64,000 nucleotides of DNA, from contig OX638355.1 of the NCBI GenBank assembly GCA_951813285.1, forward strand, positions 3,243,136 to 3,307,135, written 5' to 3'. Origin of the DNA: Terriglobia bacterium (GTDB lineage: Bacteria; Acidobacteriota; Terriglobia; Versatilivoradales; Versatilivoraceae). The position numbers and the translations under genes were made by a program. This document shows positions 1 to 7,095 of this stretch, one piece after another. The stretch's first letter is position 1. Every line of letters starts with the position of its first letter. The notes beneath the pieces are model-generated. The model searched no databases, was not told where the DNA came from, and saw only the letters and a list, made by a program, of their open reading frames with translations.

Positions 1-61
1 AGGGGTTGTCCGGCAAGGCCGGTCTTTACGTCCAAAAGCAGTTTAGCACAATTGGAAACCT

Positions 62-88
62 ATGAAAAAGAAAGGCTTTTTGCCTTTG
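62..88 (-). terminator. Intrinsic terminator after the tesA-like gene
   Basis: Read on the minus strand, AAAGGC and GCCTTT form a perfect 6-bp stem around an AAAAA loop, followed by a short T-rich stretch (CTTTTTC). It starts only 2-3 bases past the stop codon of the minus-strand SGNH hydrolase, the expected place for a Rho-independent terminator. The stem is rather short and AT-rich at its base. Confidence 0.6.
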
Positions 89-89
89 C

Positions 90-872
90 TCAGCCCGTGC
101 CGACAGGAGTGCTCCGGGGTGCGGAGGCTGCCGGCGCAACACTGTTCGGCCGGGAAGCGGTCGCGTCTGTCCCTTTGCGATGAAGCTTGCGCAGCATCGG
201 TTCAATAAAACTCCAGACGTTTTCGGCGACGATTTCCTGCCCCCTGTTGTTGGGATGGATTCCGTCCGGGAAATTGAGCTCGGGTCGCCCGCCCACCCCT
301 TCCAGGAGAAAGGGAATCAACAGGGCTCCATGGCTTGCCGCCACCTGGGGAAAGAGAGCCTGGAATCCGCGGACGTATTGCATCCCGTAGTTGGGTGGCA
401 TCCGCATGCCGGCCACCACCACCTTCAGCCGGGGATAGCGGGAGGTTGCTCTTGAAATAATCGCCCCGAGATTCTTGCGGACCTCCGGCAGCGGAACACC
501 GCGCAGGCCGTCGTTGCCTCCCAGGGCCAGGATCAGGACATCGATTCTACTTTGCAGCGACCAGTCCAGCCGCCGCAGCGCGGCCGCGGTGGTGTCTCCT
601 CCCAGGCCGGCATTGACCACCTTGAAATTCCAGCCCAGGGCGTCGATTTTCTCCTGCAGGCGGGCCGGGTATGCTTGGGACCGATCCAGTCCTGAGCCCT
701 CGGTGAGGCTGTCGCCCAGGCACAGGATGGTCATGGCGGATGGGTGAGGGGATTCGGGTGTGCGCGGGGACTGCTCGGCAGGCTGCGGCCGGGGGGGCGG
801 GTTCTCGGGAGAGCAGGCCGATAGCAGGATGACGGTCAGAACGACGCAGAAACTGCTCGCAAGGGGTTTCAC
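90..872 (-). CDS. tesA: SGNH/GDSL hydrolase lipoprotein, TesA-like arylesterase / acyl-CoA thioesterase I
   Basis: About 260 aa. The protein starts with a lipoprotein signal whose lipobox LLSAC places the lipidated cysteine at residue 20, followed by a Pro-rich linker and one SGNH hydrolase domain. Visible blocks are GDSL (catalytic Ser about residue 55), GGDT, GGND and DGIHPN (catalytic Asp and His). The stretch around GGNDGLRG and MPPNYG matches the E. coli TesA pattern, so esterase or thioesterase activity on lipid esters at the periplasmic side is likely. I chose the GTG at 872 because an AAAGG ribosome site lies just upstream; the frame stays open to 1016, but that extension runs through a dispersed repeat and puts the signal peptide internally. 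It is divergent from the YbbA/YbbP transporter genes, an arrangement also seen in E. coli. Confidence 0.85.
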   Translation of the reverse strand: MKPLASSFCVVLTVILLSACSPENPPPRPQPAEQSPRTPESPHPSAMTILCLGDSLTEGSGLDRSQAYPARLQEKIDALGWNFKVVNAGLGGDTTAAALRRLDWSLQSRIDVLILALGGNDGLRGVPLPEVRKNLGAIISRATSRYPRLKVVVAGMRMPPNYGMQYVRGFQALFPQVAASHGALLIPFLLEGVGGRPELNFPDGIHPNNRGQEIVAENVWSFIEPMLRKLHRKGTDATASRPNSVAPAASAPRSTPVGTG

Positions 873-893
873 CAGTCTACCTTTTGTCTGTAG

Positions 894-1190
894 CAAACGA
901 GAAAAGAGGAGTCCACGAAAGGCCACGAAGGACGACGAAGGGCCACTAAGGCATTGAGGAGAAACGCGACGGGGTACCAAGTTCGCGAAAGGATTGTCGA
1001 TTTCCAATAGTTTCACTCTCGAATGATCCGCCCACCAGGGCGGGGGGCGGACTTACCAGAGAATAGGCTGCTTTAGCCGGCTTCCTTGAGAGCGGCGAAG
1101 CCGCGGCAGCACTTAGCCGTGGGCGTCAGCCCATGGGAAACGTCGCCTATGGGTGTCGAGCCGCGTAGGCGGCGGCAGCAAATGCCGGTG
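894..1190 (+). repeat. Mosaic intergenic repeat, copy 1
   Basis: This copy contains three modules in order: the 'ccacgaagggccactaaggc' module, a 'tttcactctcg...gatccgcc' module ending in a GGGCGG hairpin, and a REP-like module with the hairpins GCGGC-GAA-GCCGC and GTGGGC-GTCA-GCCCAT. A second GCCGC-GTAG-GCGGC hairpin follows at about 1159-1175. It overlaps the upstream region of the minus-strand tesA-like gene. Related copies occur near 7.0, 19.9, 37.4-38.4, 39.7-40.1, 47.2-47.9 and 56.4 kb. Confidence 0.85.
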
Positions 1191-1297
1191 AGCCCAAGTG
1201 AAGCACAAGCCGACGGAATGATGTTTATTTGAAACAACGCCTTGTGCCGGGTGGCGGAAAATCCGTTCAAAGTCAAGCATGGTTAAACGGCTAATTT

Positions 1298-1506
1298 ACA
1301 TGGATGCACAGGATGCACAGGATTATTGGGCGAGAGTTTCCACCGTCTTGAGTTCAACCATCGCCTCTGTTCCAACACGGATTTCCCAAGACCCGCTCCC
1401 AGGCTCCTGGATCACTTCCAACGCCCACCCGATCATCAAGCGGGTCTGCTTTTGTGGCACAGCCTCTCGTGCTGTTTATCCTGTTTATCCTGTGCATCCA
1501 TGTTCA
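1298..1506. repeat. MITE-like element with 'ACAGGAT' terminal inverted repeats
   Basis: The left end reads acatggatgcacaggatg and continues with another cacaggat unit; the right end is its near-perfect inverse (…atcctgtgcatccatgt). The arms are about 28 bp and consist of iterated (A/G)CAGGAT units. The roughly 150-bp interior has no convincing gene. A shorter two-armed relative lies at 41508-41587, and single arms occur near 39745 and 47300. I see no transposase and no clear target duplication. Confidence 0.65.
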
Positions 1507-1507
1507 A

Positions 1508-1610
1508 TAAGTAGAAAACCGGTTTTGCACGACATGGCCCTTGTTCCCGACAGGCCATGAAGATGCGATGTTTCACTCTCGTATGATCCGCCCACCAAGG
1601 CGGGGGAGGA
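1508..1610 (+). repeat. Mosaic repeat modules: 'aaaaccggttttgc' plus 'tttcactctcgtatgatccgcc'
   Basis: Two modules are joined here. The first contains aaaccggttttgc and 'catggcccttgttcccgac'; it recurs inverted at about 39685-39745 and 47225-47300. The second is the tttcactctcg module with its GC-rich hairpin (CCGCCC / GGCGGG). Together with the preceding MITE-like element they fill the gap between the tesA-like gene and the ABC transporter. Confidence 0.7.
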
Positions 1611-1618
1611 CTCGTCTG

Positions 1619-1688
1619 AAGCCCCCTGTGTCACTCTGTATGACTCGTCCCGTCGTCGGGGACGGGGGGCTAAACTCCGAGGGGGCTT
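1619..1688. other. Nested inverted repeat upstream of the ABC transporter
   Basis: Outer arms aagccccct (1619-1627) and agggggctt (1680-1688) are exact complements and enclose an inner hairpin with arms CGTCCC (1646-1651) and GGGACG (1658-1663). The whole folds into a two-tier structure about 70 nt long, lying about 150 bases before the transporter start. It has no tRNA features. It could be an operator, a leader hairpin or a terminator of readthrough; nothing in the sequence decides. Confidence 0.5.
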
Positions 1689-1835
1689 TACTATTATGAC
1701 CGAGGTGGAACTGTGCAACAATAAGGGCCGGTGGATCGTCGATTCGACAGCGACCCTCGCGTCACGCTGGCCGTTGCGATTTCACCCCGGATGACTCACA
1801 CCCGAAGTTTCCCCCTAATTTTCGGAGGTCGCTTC

Positions 1836-2621
1836 TTGAATACCCTCGCGAGCCCTGTCCCTCCGGTGTTGCAAGTCGACCGACTCACCAAGCGCTATCG
1901 CAGCGGCGAGCGTCTGCTCACCGTGGTCGACGACGTCAGCTTCTCCCTGGGGCCGGGGGAAACCTGCTCGGTGCTGGGGCCTTCCGGCAGTGGTAAAACC
2001 ACCTTGCTTGGACTGTGCGCGGGCCTGGACCGTCCCACCTCGGGGTCGGTCCTGCTGAACGGCCAGCACCTGGGCGGCCTCGACCAGGACCGCTTGGCGG
2101 AACTGAGAAACCGATCGGTAGGGTTCGTGTTTCAGACCTTTCAGTTGGTTCCGACCCTGACGGCGCTGGAAAACGTCATGGTGCCGTTGGAGCTGCGGGG
2201 CAAACCCAGCCGAGCCTGGGCCGTCGAGCTACTGGGCCGGGTGGGACTGGAGGATCGGGCCCACCATTACCCGGTCCAACTGTCCGGGGGGGAACAACAG
2301 AGAGTCGGTCTGGCTCGGGCTTTCGTCAATCGCCCCAGGATTCTGTTTGCCGACGAGCCTACCGGGAACCTGGATGCCGATACCGGTGAGACGGTGATCG
2401 AGTTGCTTCTGGAGATGAACCGGGACTTCGGCACCATGCTGCTGGTGGTGACCCACGACCTGGAGCTCTCCGGCAAGACCCGAAGGATTCTGACCCTCAG
2501 GGGTGGGAGAATCACTTCCGATCGGGTTCCAGACTCCCTCCGTCCACCCGGCCAGGTCCCGGAACAGACCCTGTCGGGTGCCGCCCGGGATTCAGCCGCA
2601 ATCGAATCGGATCCCGCCTGA
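1836..2621 (+). CDS. ABC transporter ATP-binding protein, YbbA/LolD type
   Basis: About 261 aa. It carries Walker A GPSGSGKT, the Q-loop region FQTFQLVPTLTALENV, signature LSGGEQQR, Walker B ILFADEP and the switch His in VVTHD. These place it in the LolD/MacB/YbbA family of ATPases that power FtsX-type permeases rather than classical importers. The open frame reaches upstream to 1731, but a GGAGG ribosome site sits 7 bases before an in-frame TTG at 1836, directly ahead of the conserved part, so I chose that start. The permease begins 11 bases after the stop, so the two genes form an operon. Together with the divergent TesA-like gene, this suggests a role in moving lipid-like or hydrophobic molecules out of the inner membrane. 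Confidence 0.88.
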   Translation: MNTLASPVPPVLQVDRLTKRYRSGERLLTVVDDVSFSLGPGETCSVLGPSGSGKTTLLGLCAGLDRPTSGSVLLNGQHLGGLDQDRLAELRNRSVGFVFQTFQLVPTLTALENVMVPLELRGKPSRAWAVELLGRVGLEDRAHHYPVQLSGGEQQRVGLARAFVNRPRILFADEPTGNLDADTGETVIELLLEMNRDFGTMLLVVTHDLELSGKTRRILTLRGGRITSDRVPDSLRPPGQVPEQTLSGAARDSAAIESDPA

Positions 2622-2632
2622 GGCCTCCTCCC

Positions 2633-5179
2633 ATGAGATCCATGCTCACCCCCTGGCCTTGGAAGATGGCCTGGCGGGACAGCAGGTCCAGCCGCGGACA
2701 ACTGCTGCTGTTCTCCGCCTCCATCGTCCTGGGAGTGGCCGCGCTGGTGGCGATCAGCGGCTTCCGCGCCAATCTGAAAACGGCTTTGGACAGCCAGGCC
2801 AAGTCCTTGTTGGGGGCCGATCTGGCGCTTAGCGGCCGGCAGCCGCTCACCGGCGAGGCTGAAGCTCTGGTCGACAGCCTGGATGGAGCGCAGTCCCGTG
2901 AGGTGCGATTTTCCTCGATGGTGTATTTCCCGAGGAGCGGCGGCAGCCGACTGGCTCAGGTCAGGGCCGGTGAGACCGCCTTCCCCTTCTACGGGACCGT
3001 GGAAGTGGAGCCGCTCCATGCCCCCGCCCAGCTCGATCGGGGTCCCTTTGCCCTGGTCGAAGAGAGCCTGATGGAACAGTTCCGGGCGCGTCCGGGAGAT
3101 GAAGTTCGGATCGGGGCACGGTCGTTCCGTATCGCCGGACGCCTCAGGCAGATGCCGGGCGAGTCTCTGGGCGGCAGCCTGTTCGGCGGCCGCGTCTACA
3201 TCCCCCTGGCTTATCTGGACGAGACCGGACTGATGGGGCGGGGGAACACGGCTTCCTACCGGGTCTATCTCAAGTTCGAAGACGAGATCGAGCCGACGGC
3301 GTTGCTTCGGAGAATCGGGCCGCAACTGCTGGAGTTTGGCCTGCGGGCCGAAACGGTGGCCGAGCGCAAGGCTCGTGTGGGACGAACCTTCGAGAATTCG
3401 GCGGATTTCCTGAATCTGGTCGGATTCATCGCTTTGCTGCTGGGGGGACTGGGCGTGGCCAGTTCGGTCCACGTCTACGTCAAGCGAAAGGTGCCGACGG
3501 CCGCCCTTTTGCGCTGCCTGGGAGCCAAAGCGCCCCAGACGCTTGCCGTCTACCTCTGTCAGGCCCTGGGCTTGAGCCTGGCCGGCATCCTTGGAGGCAT
3601 CCTGCTGGGAGTCGGTCTTCAATATTTTCTGCCCGGCGTCCTGGCGGATTTTTTGCTGGTGGACATCCCCTTCCACCTGTCCTGGAGCGGAATTGCCGGG
3701 GCCGGCCTCATCGGACTGATCCTGGCCTGGTTGTTCTCGATTCAACCGCTGTTGTTCGTGCGCAGGCTCTCACCCCTGGCGGCCTTGCGAATGGACTATG
3801 AAGCCGGCCGGCAGCCCTTCGACTGGGCCCAGTGGCTGGTTCGCCTGGCCATTGTGGCCGCCATCCTGGTGTTTGCTCTGGTCCACACCAGTCGTTGGAC
3901 CTATGCCTTGGGTTTTGTGCTTGGCCTGCTGATCTCGCTGGCGCTGCTGGCAGCGGCGGCACGCCTGGGCATGGCCCTGATCCGAAGGTTCTTTCCGGGC
4001 TCCTGGTCCTACCCCTGGCGCCAGGGATTGGCCAACCTCCATCGCCCCCACAATCAGACCGTGGTGCTGGTGCTGTCGATCGGCTTCGCCACTTTCCTGG
4101 TGATGCTTCTCTACCTGGTGCACCAGGGACTGCTGGGCCAGATCATGAAAGCAGGCGGCAAGGGGCAGCCCGACATGGTGCTGTTCGATGTCCAGGGGGA
4201 CCAGAAGGCGGAACTCGCCGACCTTTTGCAGGGGTTTGGCGCTCCCGTGCTTCAGGAGATGCCGGTGGTGGCCATGAGGCTGCAGTCGATCCGGGGAAAG
4301 AGCGTCGCCCAGCATTTGAGAGACCCCGGGAACACCATCCCGAACTGGGCCTTGAGACGGGAATACCGCTCCACCTACCGGGGAGGGCTGTTGGAGAACG
4401 AGGAACTGCTGCGGGGAAGCTGGCCGGTTGGGGAAGGGGAGAGCGGCAGCCCCCCGCTCGTCTCCCTCGACGAGGGAATCGCGCGCCGTCTGGAAGCCGG
4501 CCTGGGAGACGAACTGGCTTTCGACGTGCAGGGGATGCTGGTCGCAACCCGGGTGGGCAGCATCCGCAGAGTGAACTGGCGCAAGGTCCAACCCAATTTT
4601 TTCGTGGTTTTTCCTCCGGGTGTGCTGGAGGAAGCCCCCCAGTTTCACGTCCTGGTGACCCGGGCCGGCGCGGGCTCCACGGCTGCAGCCATTCAGCGAG
4701 CCGCGGTCAGGCGGTTTCCCAACGTCTCGGTCATCGACCTGGCGCTGATTCTGAAAACCATCGACGAAATCCTCCAAAAGGTCTCATTCGTTCTTCGTTT
4801 CATGGCCTTGTTCAGTATTGTCGCCGGCTTCACCGTGCTGGTCGGAGTGATAGGGAACAGCAGGTATCAGCGCCTGAGGGAAAGCGCCTTGCTCAGGGTT
4901 CTGGGAGCTTCCAGGCGGCAGGTTTTCCTGATTCTGGGAGTGGAGTATCTCTGCCTGGCAGGCGTGGCCGCGGCGGGAGGGGTGTTGCTGGCGTGGCTGG
5001 GAAGCTGGGTGCTGGCCCGCCTGGTTTTCCAGTCTCCCTTCGTCCCGGCCTTTCTCCCCAGTCTGGGGGTATGCCTGCTGGTGACGGCCGTAACCGTGCT
5101 CATCGGTTTGCTGGCCACTCGCGGACTCAACAGGCTGCCTCCGCTGGAAGCGCTGCGAGCCGGCGCCCATCGGCTATAA
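2633..5179 (+). CDS. FtsX-family ABC transporter permease, YbbP-like
   Basis: 848 aa, a large permease with a TM helix near residues 22-45, then a long extracytoplasmic domain. A cluster of helices begins near residue 260 (FLNLVGFIALLLGGLGVASS) and continues through the middle, followed by a second extracytoplasmic domain (about residues 510-715) and a C-terminal FtsX bundle (about 720-840). Duplicated FtsX cores carry the typical 'LRxLGA' motif twice (LLRCLGA, LLRVLGA). This is the layout of YbbP, and the size fits that family. It pairs with the upstream ATPase. Family members are thought to export or extract lipophilic compounds or proteins, but the substrate cannot be read from the sequence. 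Confidence 0.85.
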   Translation: MRSMLTPWPWKMAWRDSRSSRGQLLLFSASIVLGVAALVAISGFRANLKTALDSQAKSLLGADLALSGRQPLTGEAEALVDSLDGAQSREVRFSSMVYFPRSGGSRLAQVRAGETAFPFYGTVEVEPLHAPAQLDRGPFALVEESLMEQFRARPGDEVRIGARSFRIAGRLRQMPGESLGGSLFGGRVYIPLAYLDETGLMGRGNTASYRVYLKFEDEIEPTALLRRIGPQLLEFGLRAETVAERKARVGRTFENSADFLNLVGFIALLLGGLGVASSVHVYVKRKVPTAALLRCLGAKAPQTLAVYLCQALGLSLAGILGGILLGVGLQYFLPGVLADFLLVDIPFHLSWSGIAGAGLIGLILAWLFSIQPLLFVRRLSPLAALRMDYEAGRQPFDWAQWLVRLAIVAAILVFALVHTSRWTYALGFVLGLLISLALLAAAARLGMALIRRFFPGSWSYPWRQGLANLHRPHNQTVVLVLSIGFATFLVMLLYLVHQGLLGQIMKAGGKGQPDMVLFDVQGDQKAELADLLQGFGAPVLQEMPVVAMRLQSIRGKSVAQHLRDPGNTIPNWALRREYRSTYRGGLLENEELLRGSWPVGEGESGSPPLVSLDEGIARRLEAGLGDELAFDVQGMLVATRVGSIRRVNWRKVQPNFFVVFPPGVLEEAPQFHVLVTRAGAGSTAAAIQRAAVRRFPNVSVIDLALILKTIDEILQKVSFVLRFMALFSIVAGFTVLVGVIGNSRYQRLRESALLRVLGASRRQVFLILGVEYLCLAGVAAAGGVLLAWLGSWVLARLVFQSPFVPAFLPSLGVCLLVTAVTVLIGLLATRGLNRLPPLEALRAGAHRL

Positions 5180-5213
5180 TGGCCGGCAACATTTTCGCTA
5201 GGAGAGCAAAAGC

Positions 5214-6932
5214 ATGAATACCGGCAAACCGAGTCTGAGCTACGCTCGCGGTCCTCGGGATGCTCCCTTGCTCGATTCGACCATTGGAGCGGTTCTGGAG
5301 AGGACCGCAGCCAGGTATCCCGAGCAGGAAGCCCTGGTGGTGGTTTCCGAGGGTGTCCGCTTGCGGTGGAAAGAGTTCCTGGAACGGGTCGACCAGGTCG
5401 CCCGTGGGCTGGCCGCAATGGGAGTCGGGAAGGGGCACCTGGTCGCCATCTGGGCGACCAATCGCTCCCAATGGGTCCTGACCCAGTTCGCCACGGCGCG
5501 CATCGGCGCCATTATGGTCAACATCAACCCCGGATACGGGTCGCGCGAGCTTCACTACGCCCTGGAACAGTCGGAGACCCAGACGCTCATCAGCATTAGC
5601 GGTTTCAGGTCGGCGAACTACCTGGAGATGATTGCCGAAATCTGTCCCGAGGCTGCTGGCGCGGGCCCGAACGACTGGCGGTCCGACAGTCTTCCTCACC
5701 TCAGAAACCTGGTTCTGGCCGGAGAGGGGCAGCCTCTGACGGGCATGGGGACCTGGGATGAAATGGTTTCCTGCGGTCAGGCTGTCGAAACGGAGGGGGT
5801 GGCGGGAGAAACGGACTCCTCCCTGAGGGCTGATGATTCCATAAACATCCAGTACACCTCCGGAACCACGGGTTATCCCAAGGGGGCCGTGCTCACCCAC
5901 CACAACATCGTCAACAACGCCTACCTGGTGGGTCAACGGATGGAACTCACCTGCCGGGACAGCGTCTGCATTCCGGTGCCCTTCTACCACTGCTTCGGCA
6001 TGGTGCTGGGAAACATGGCCTGCGCCGTTCATGGAGCCGCCATGGTCATTCCCGCCGAGGCGTTCGATCCCTGGACCACGCTGAAGGCGGTCGAGCAAGA
6101 GCGATGCACGGCTGTCTACGGGGTGCCGACCATGTTCATTCGGGAACTCGAGCACCCCGAATTCTCCCGGGTCGATCTGGGCTCCTTGCGGACCGGAATC
6201 ATGGCCGGCTCTCCCTGTCCCATCGAGGTGATGAAACAGGTGGTCGAGAAAATGCATTGTCGGGAGATGACCATCGCCTATGGACTCACCGAGAGCTCCC
6301 CGGTCATCACCCAGACCGGGGTGGGCGACCCCCTCCGGACCCGGGTCACCACGGTGGGGAGGCCCTTGCCCCATACCGAAGTCAGGATCGTCGATCCCGC
6401 TTCCGGCGAAGTGGTTCCCCGGGGAACTCCAGGGGAGCTGTGCACTCGCGGCTACCTGGTGATGAGCGGCTATTACAGGAATCCGAGGGCAACCCGGGAA
6501 GCCATCGACTCGGAGGGCTGGCTGCACACCGGGGACCTGGCAACCCTGGACGAAGAGGACTATTGCAGGATCACCGGAAGAGTGAAGGACATGATCATCC
6601 GTGGCGGTGAGAACGTCTATCCCCGTGAGATCGAGGAGTTTCTCTACACCCATCCGGCAGTGAGCGACGTCCAGGTGGTGGGCGTTCCCGATGCCAGGCT
6701 GGGCGAGGAGGTCCTGGCCTGGATTCAGTTGAAGGAGCCGGGGACGGCCGAGGCCCGGGACATCAAGGACTTCTGCCTGGGCAGGATCGCAAAGTTCAAG
6801 ATACCGCGGTACATCAAGTTCGTGGACAGCTACCCCATGACCGTCACGGGGAAAATTCAGAAATACAAGATCCGGGAGATCGCGATCCGGGAACTGGGGT
6901 TGCAAGAGATCTCCCGAACGCCCACCGCCTGA
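5214..6932 (+). CDS. AMP-binding acyl-CoA synthetase (fatty-acyl-CoA ligase family)
   Basis: 572 aa. The adenylate-forming signature YTSGTTGYPKG lies near residues 213-223, followed by YGLTESSP, the hinge GDLATLDEEDYCRITGR, RGGENVYPREIEE and the C-terminal catalytic lysine in VTGKIQK. The protein activates a carboxylic acid as its adenylate and transfers it to CoA. Overall pattern and length match the fatty-acyl-CoA synthase family, so a medium- or long-chain fatty acid is the most likely substrate, though this fold is poor at revealing substrate. A clear AGGAG site precedes the ATG. The gene follows the YbbP-like permease by only 34 bases on the same strand, so co-transcription with a lipid-related transporter is plausible. 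Confidence 0.85.
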   Translation: MNTGKPSLSYARGPRDAPLLDSTIGAVLERTAARYPEQEALVVVSEGVRLRWKEFLERVDQVARGLAAMGVGKGHLVAIWATNRSQWVLTQFATARIGAIMVNINPGYGSRELHYALEQSETQTLISISGFRSANYLEMIAEICPEAAGAGPNDWRSDSLPHLRNLVLAGEGQPLTGMGTWDEMVSCGQAVETEGVAGETDSSLRADDSINIQYTSGTTGYPKGAVLTHHNIVNNAYLVGQRMELTCRDSVCIPVPFYHCFGMVLGNMACAVHGAAMVIPAEAFDPWTTLKAVEQERCTAVYGVPTMFIRELEHPEFSRVDLGSLRTGIMAGSPCPIEVMKQVVEKMHCREMTIAYGLTESSPVITQTGVGDPLRTRVTTVGRPLPHTEVRIVDPASGEVVPRGTPGELCTRGYLVMSGYYRNPRATREAIDSEGWLHTGDLATLDEEDYCRITGRVKDMIIRGGENVYPREIEEFLYTHPAVSDVQVVGVPDARLGEEVLAWIQLKEPGTAEARDIKDFCLGRIAKFKIPRYIKFVDSYPMTVTGKIQKYKIREIAIRELGLQEISRTPTA

Positions 6933-6956
6933 TGGGTAAGGGATGTTCCCGGTTTG

Positions 6957-7066
6957 GACCCGAAGTCGAGCCGCGAAGCGGCGGCAGCTGTTAGCCGTGG
7001 GCGCAAGCCCATGGAAAAGCGTCGTCTCACCCCACCGAGCCGCGTAGGCGGCGGCAGCAATCCTCC
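6957..7066 (+). repeat. REP-like module between convergent genes
   Basis: Contains GCCGC-GAA-GCGGC, then GTGGGC-GCAA-GCCCAT (a GNRA tetraloop), then a second GCCGC-GTAG-GCGGC hairpin. It is the REP part of the mosaic repeat without the 'ccacgaaggg' module. It lies in the short gap between the convergent acyl-CoA synthetase and lytic transglycosylase, where it could act as a bidirectional transcript end. Confidence 0.8.
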
Positions 7067-7095
7067 CTGGAGTCGAATCTCAAACAGCCCGGGGT

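Noticed and set aside
2267-3745. Long open frame on the minus strand (about 490 codons) opposite the ABC transporter
   Set aside because: It lies antisense to a clear ATPase/permease pair, is rich in Gln/Gly/Arg/Pro as high-GC shadow frames are, and shows no motif.
5127-6905. Minus-strand frame of about 590 codons opposite the acyl-CoA synthetase
   Set aside because: The opposite strand has all adenylate-forming motifs; the shadow frame has none and no ribosome site.
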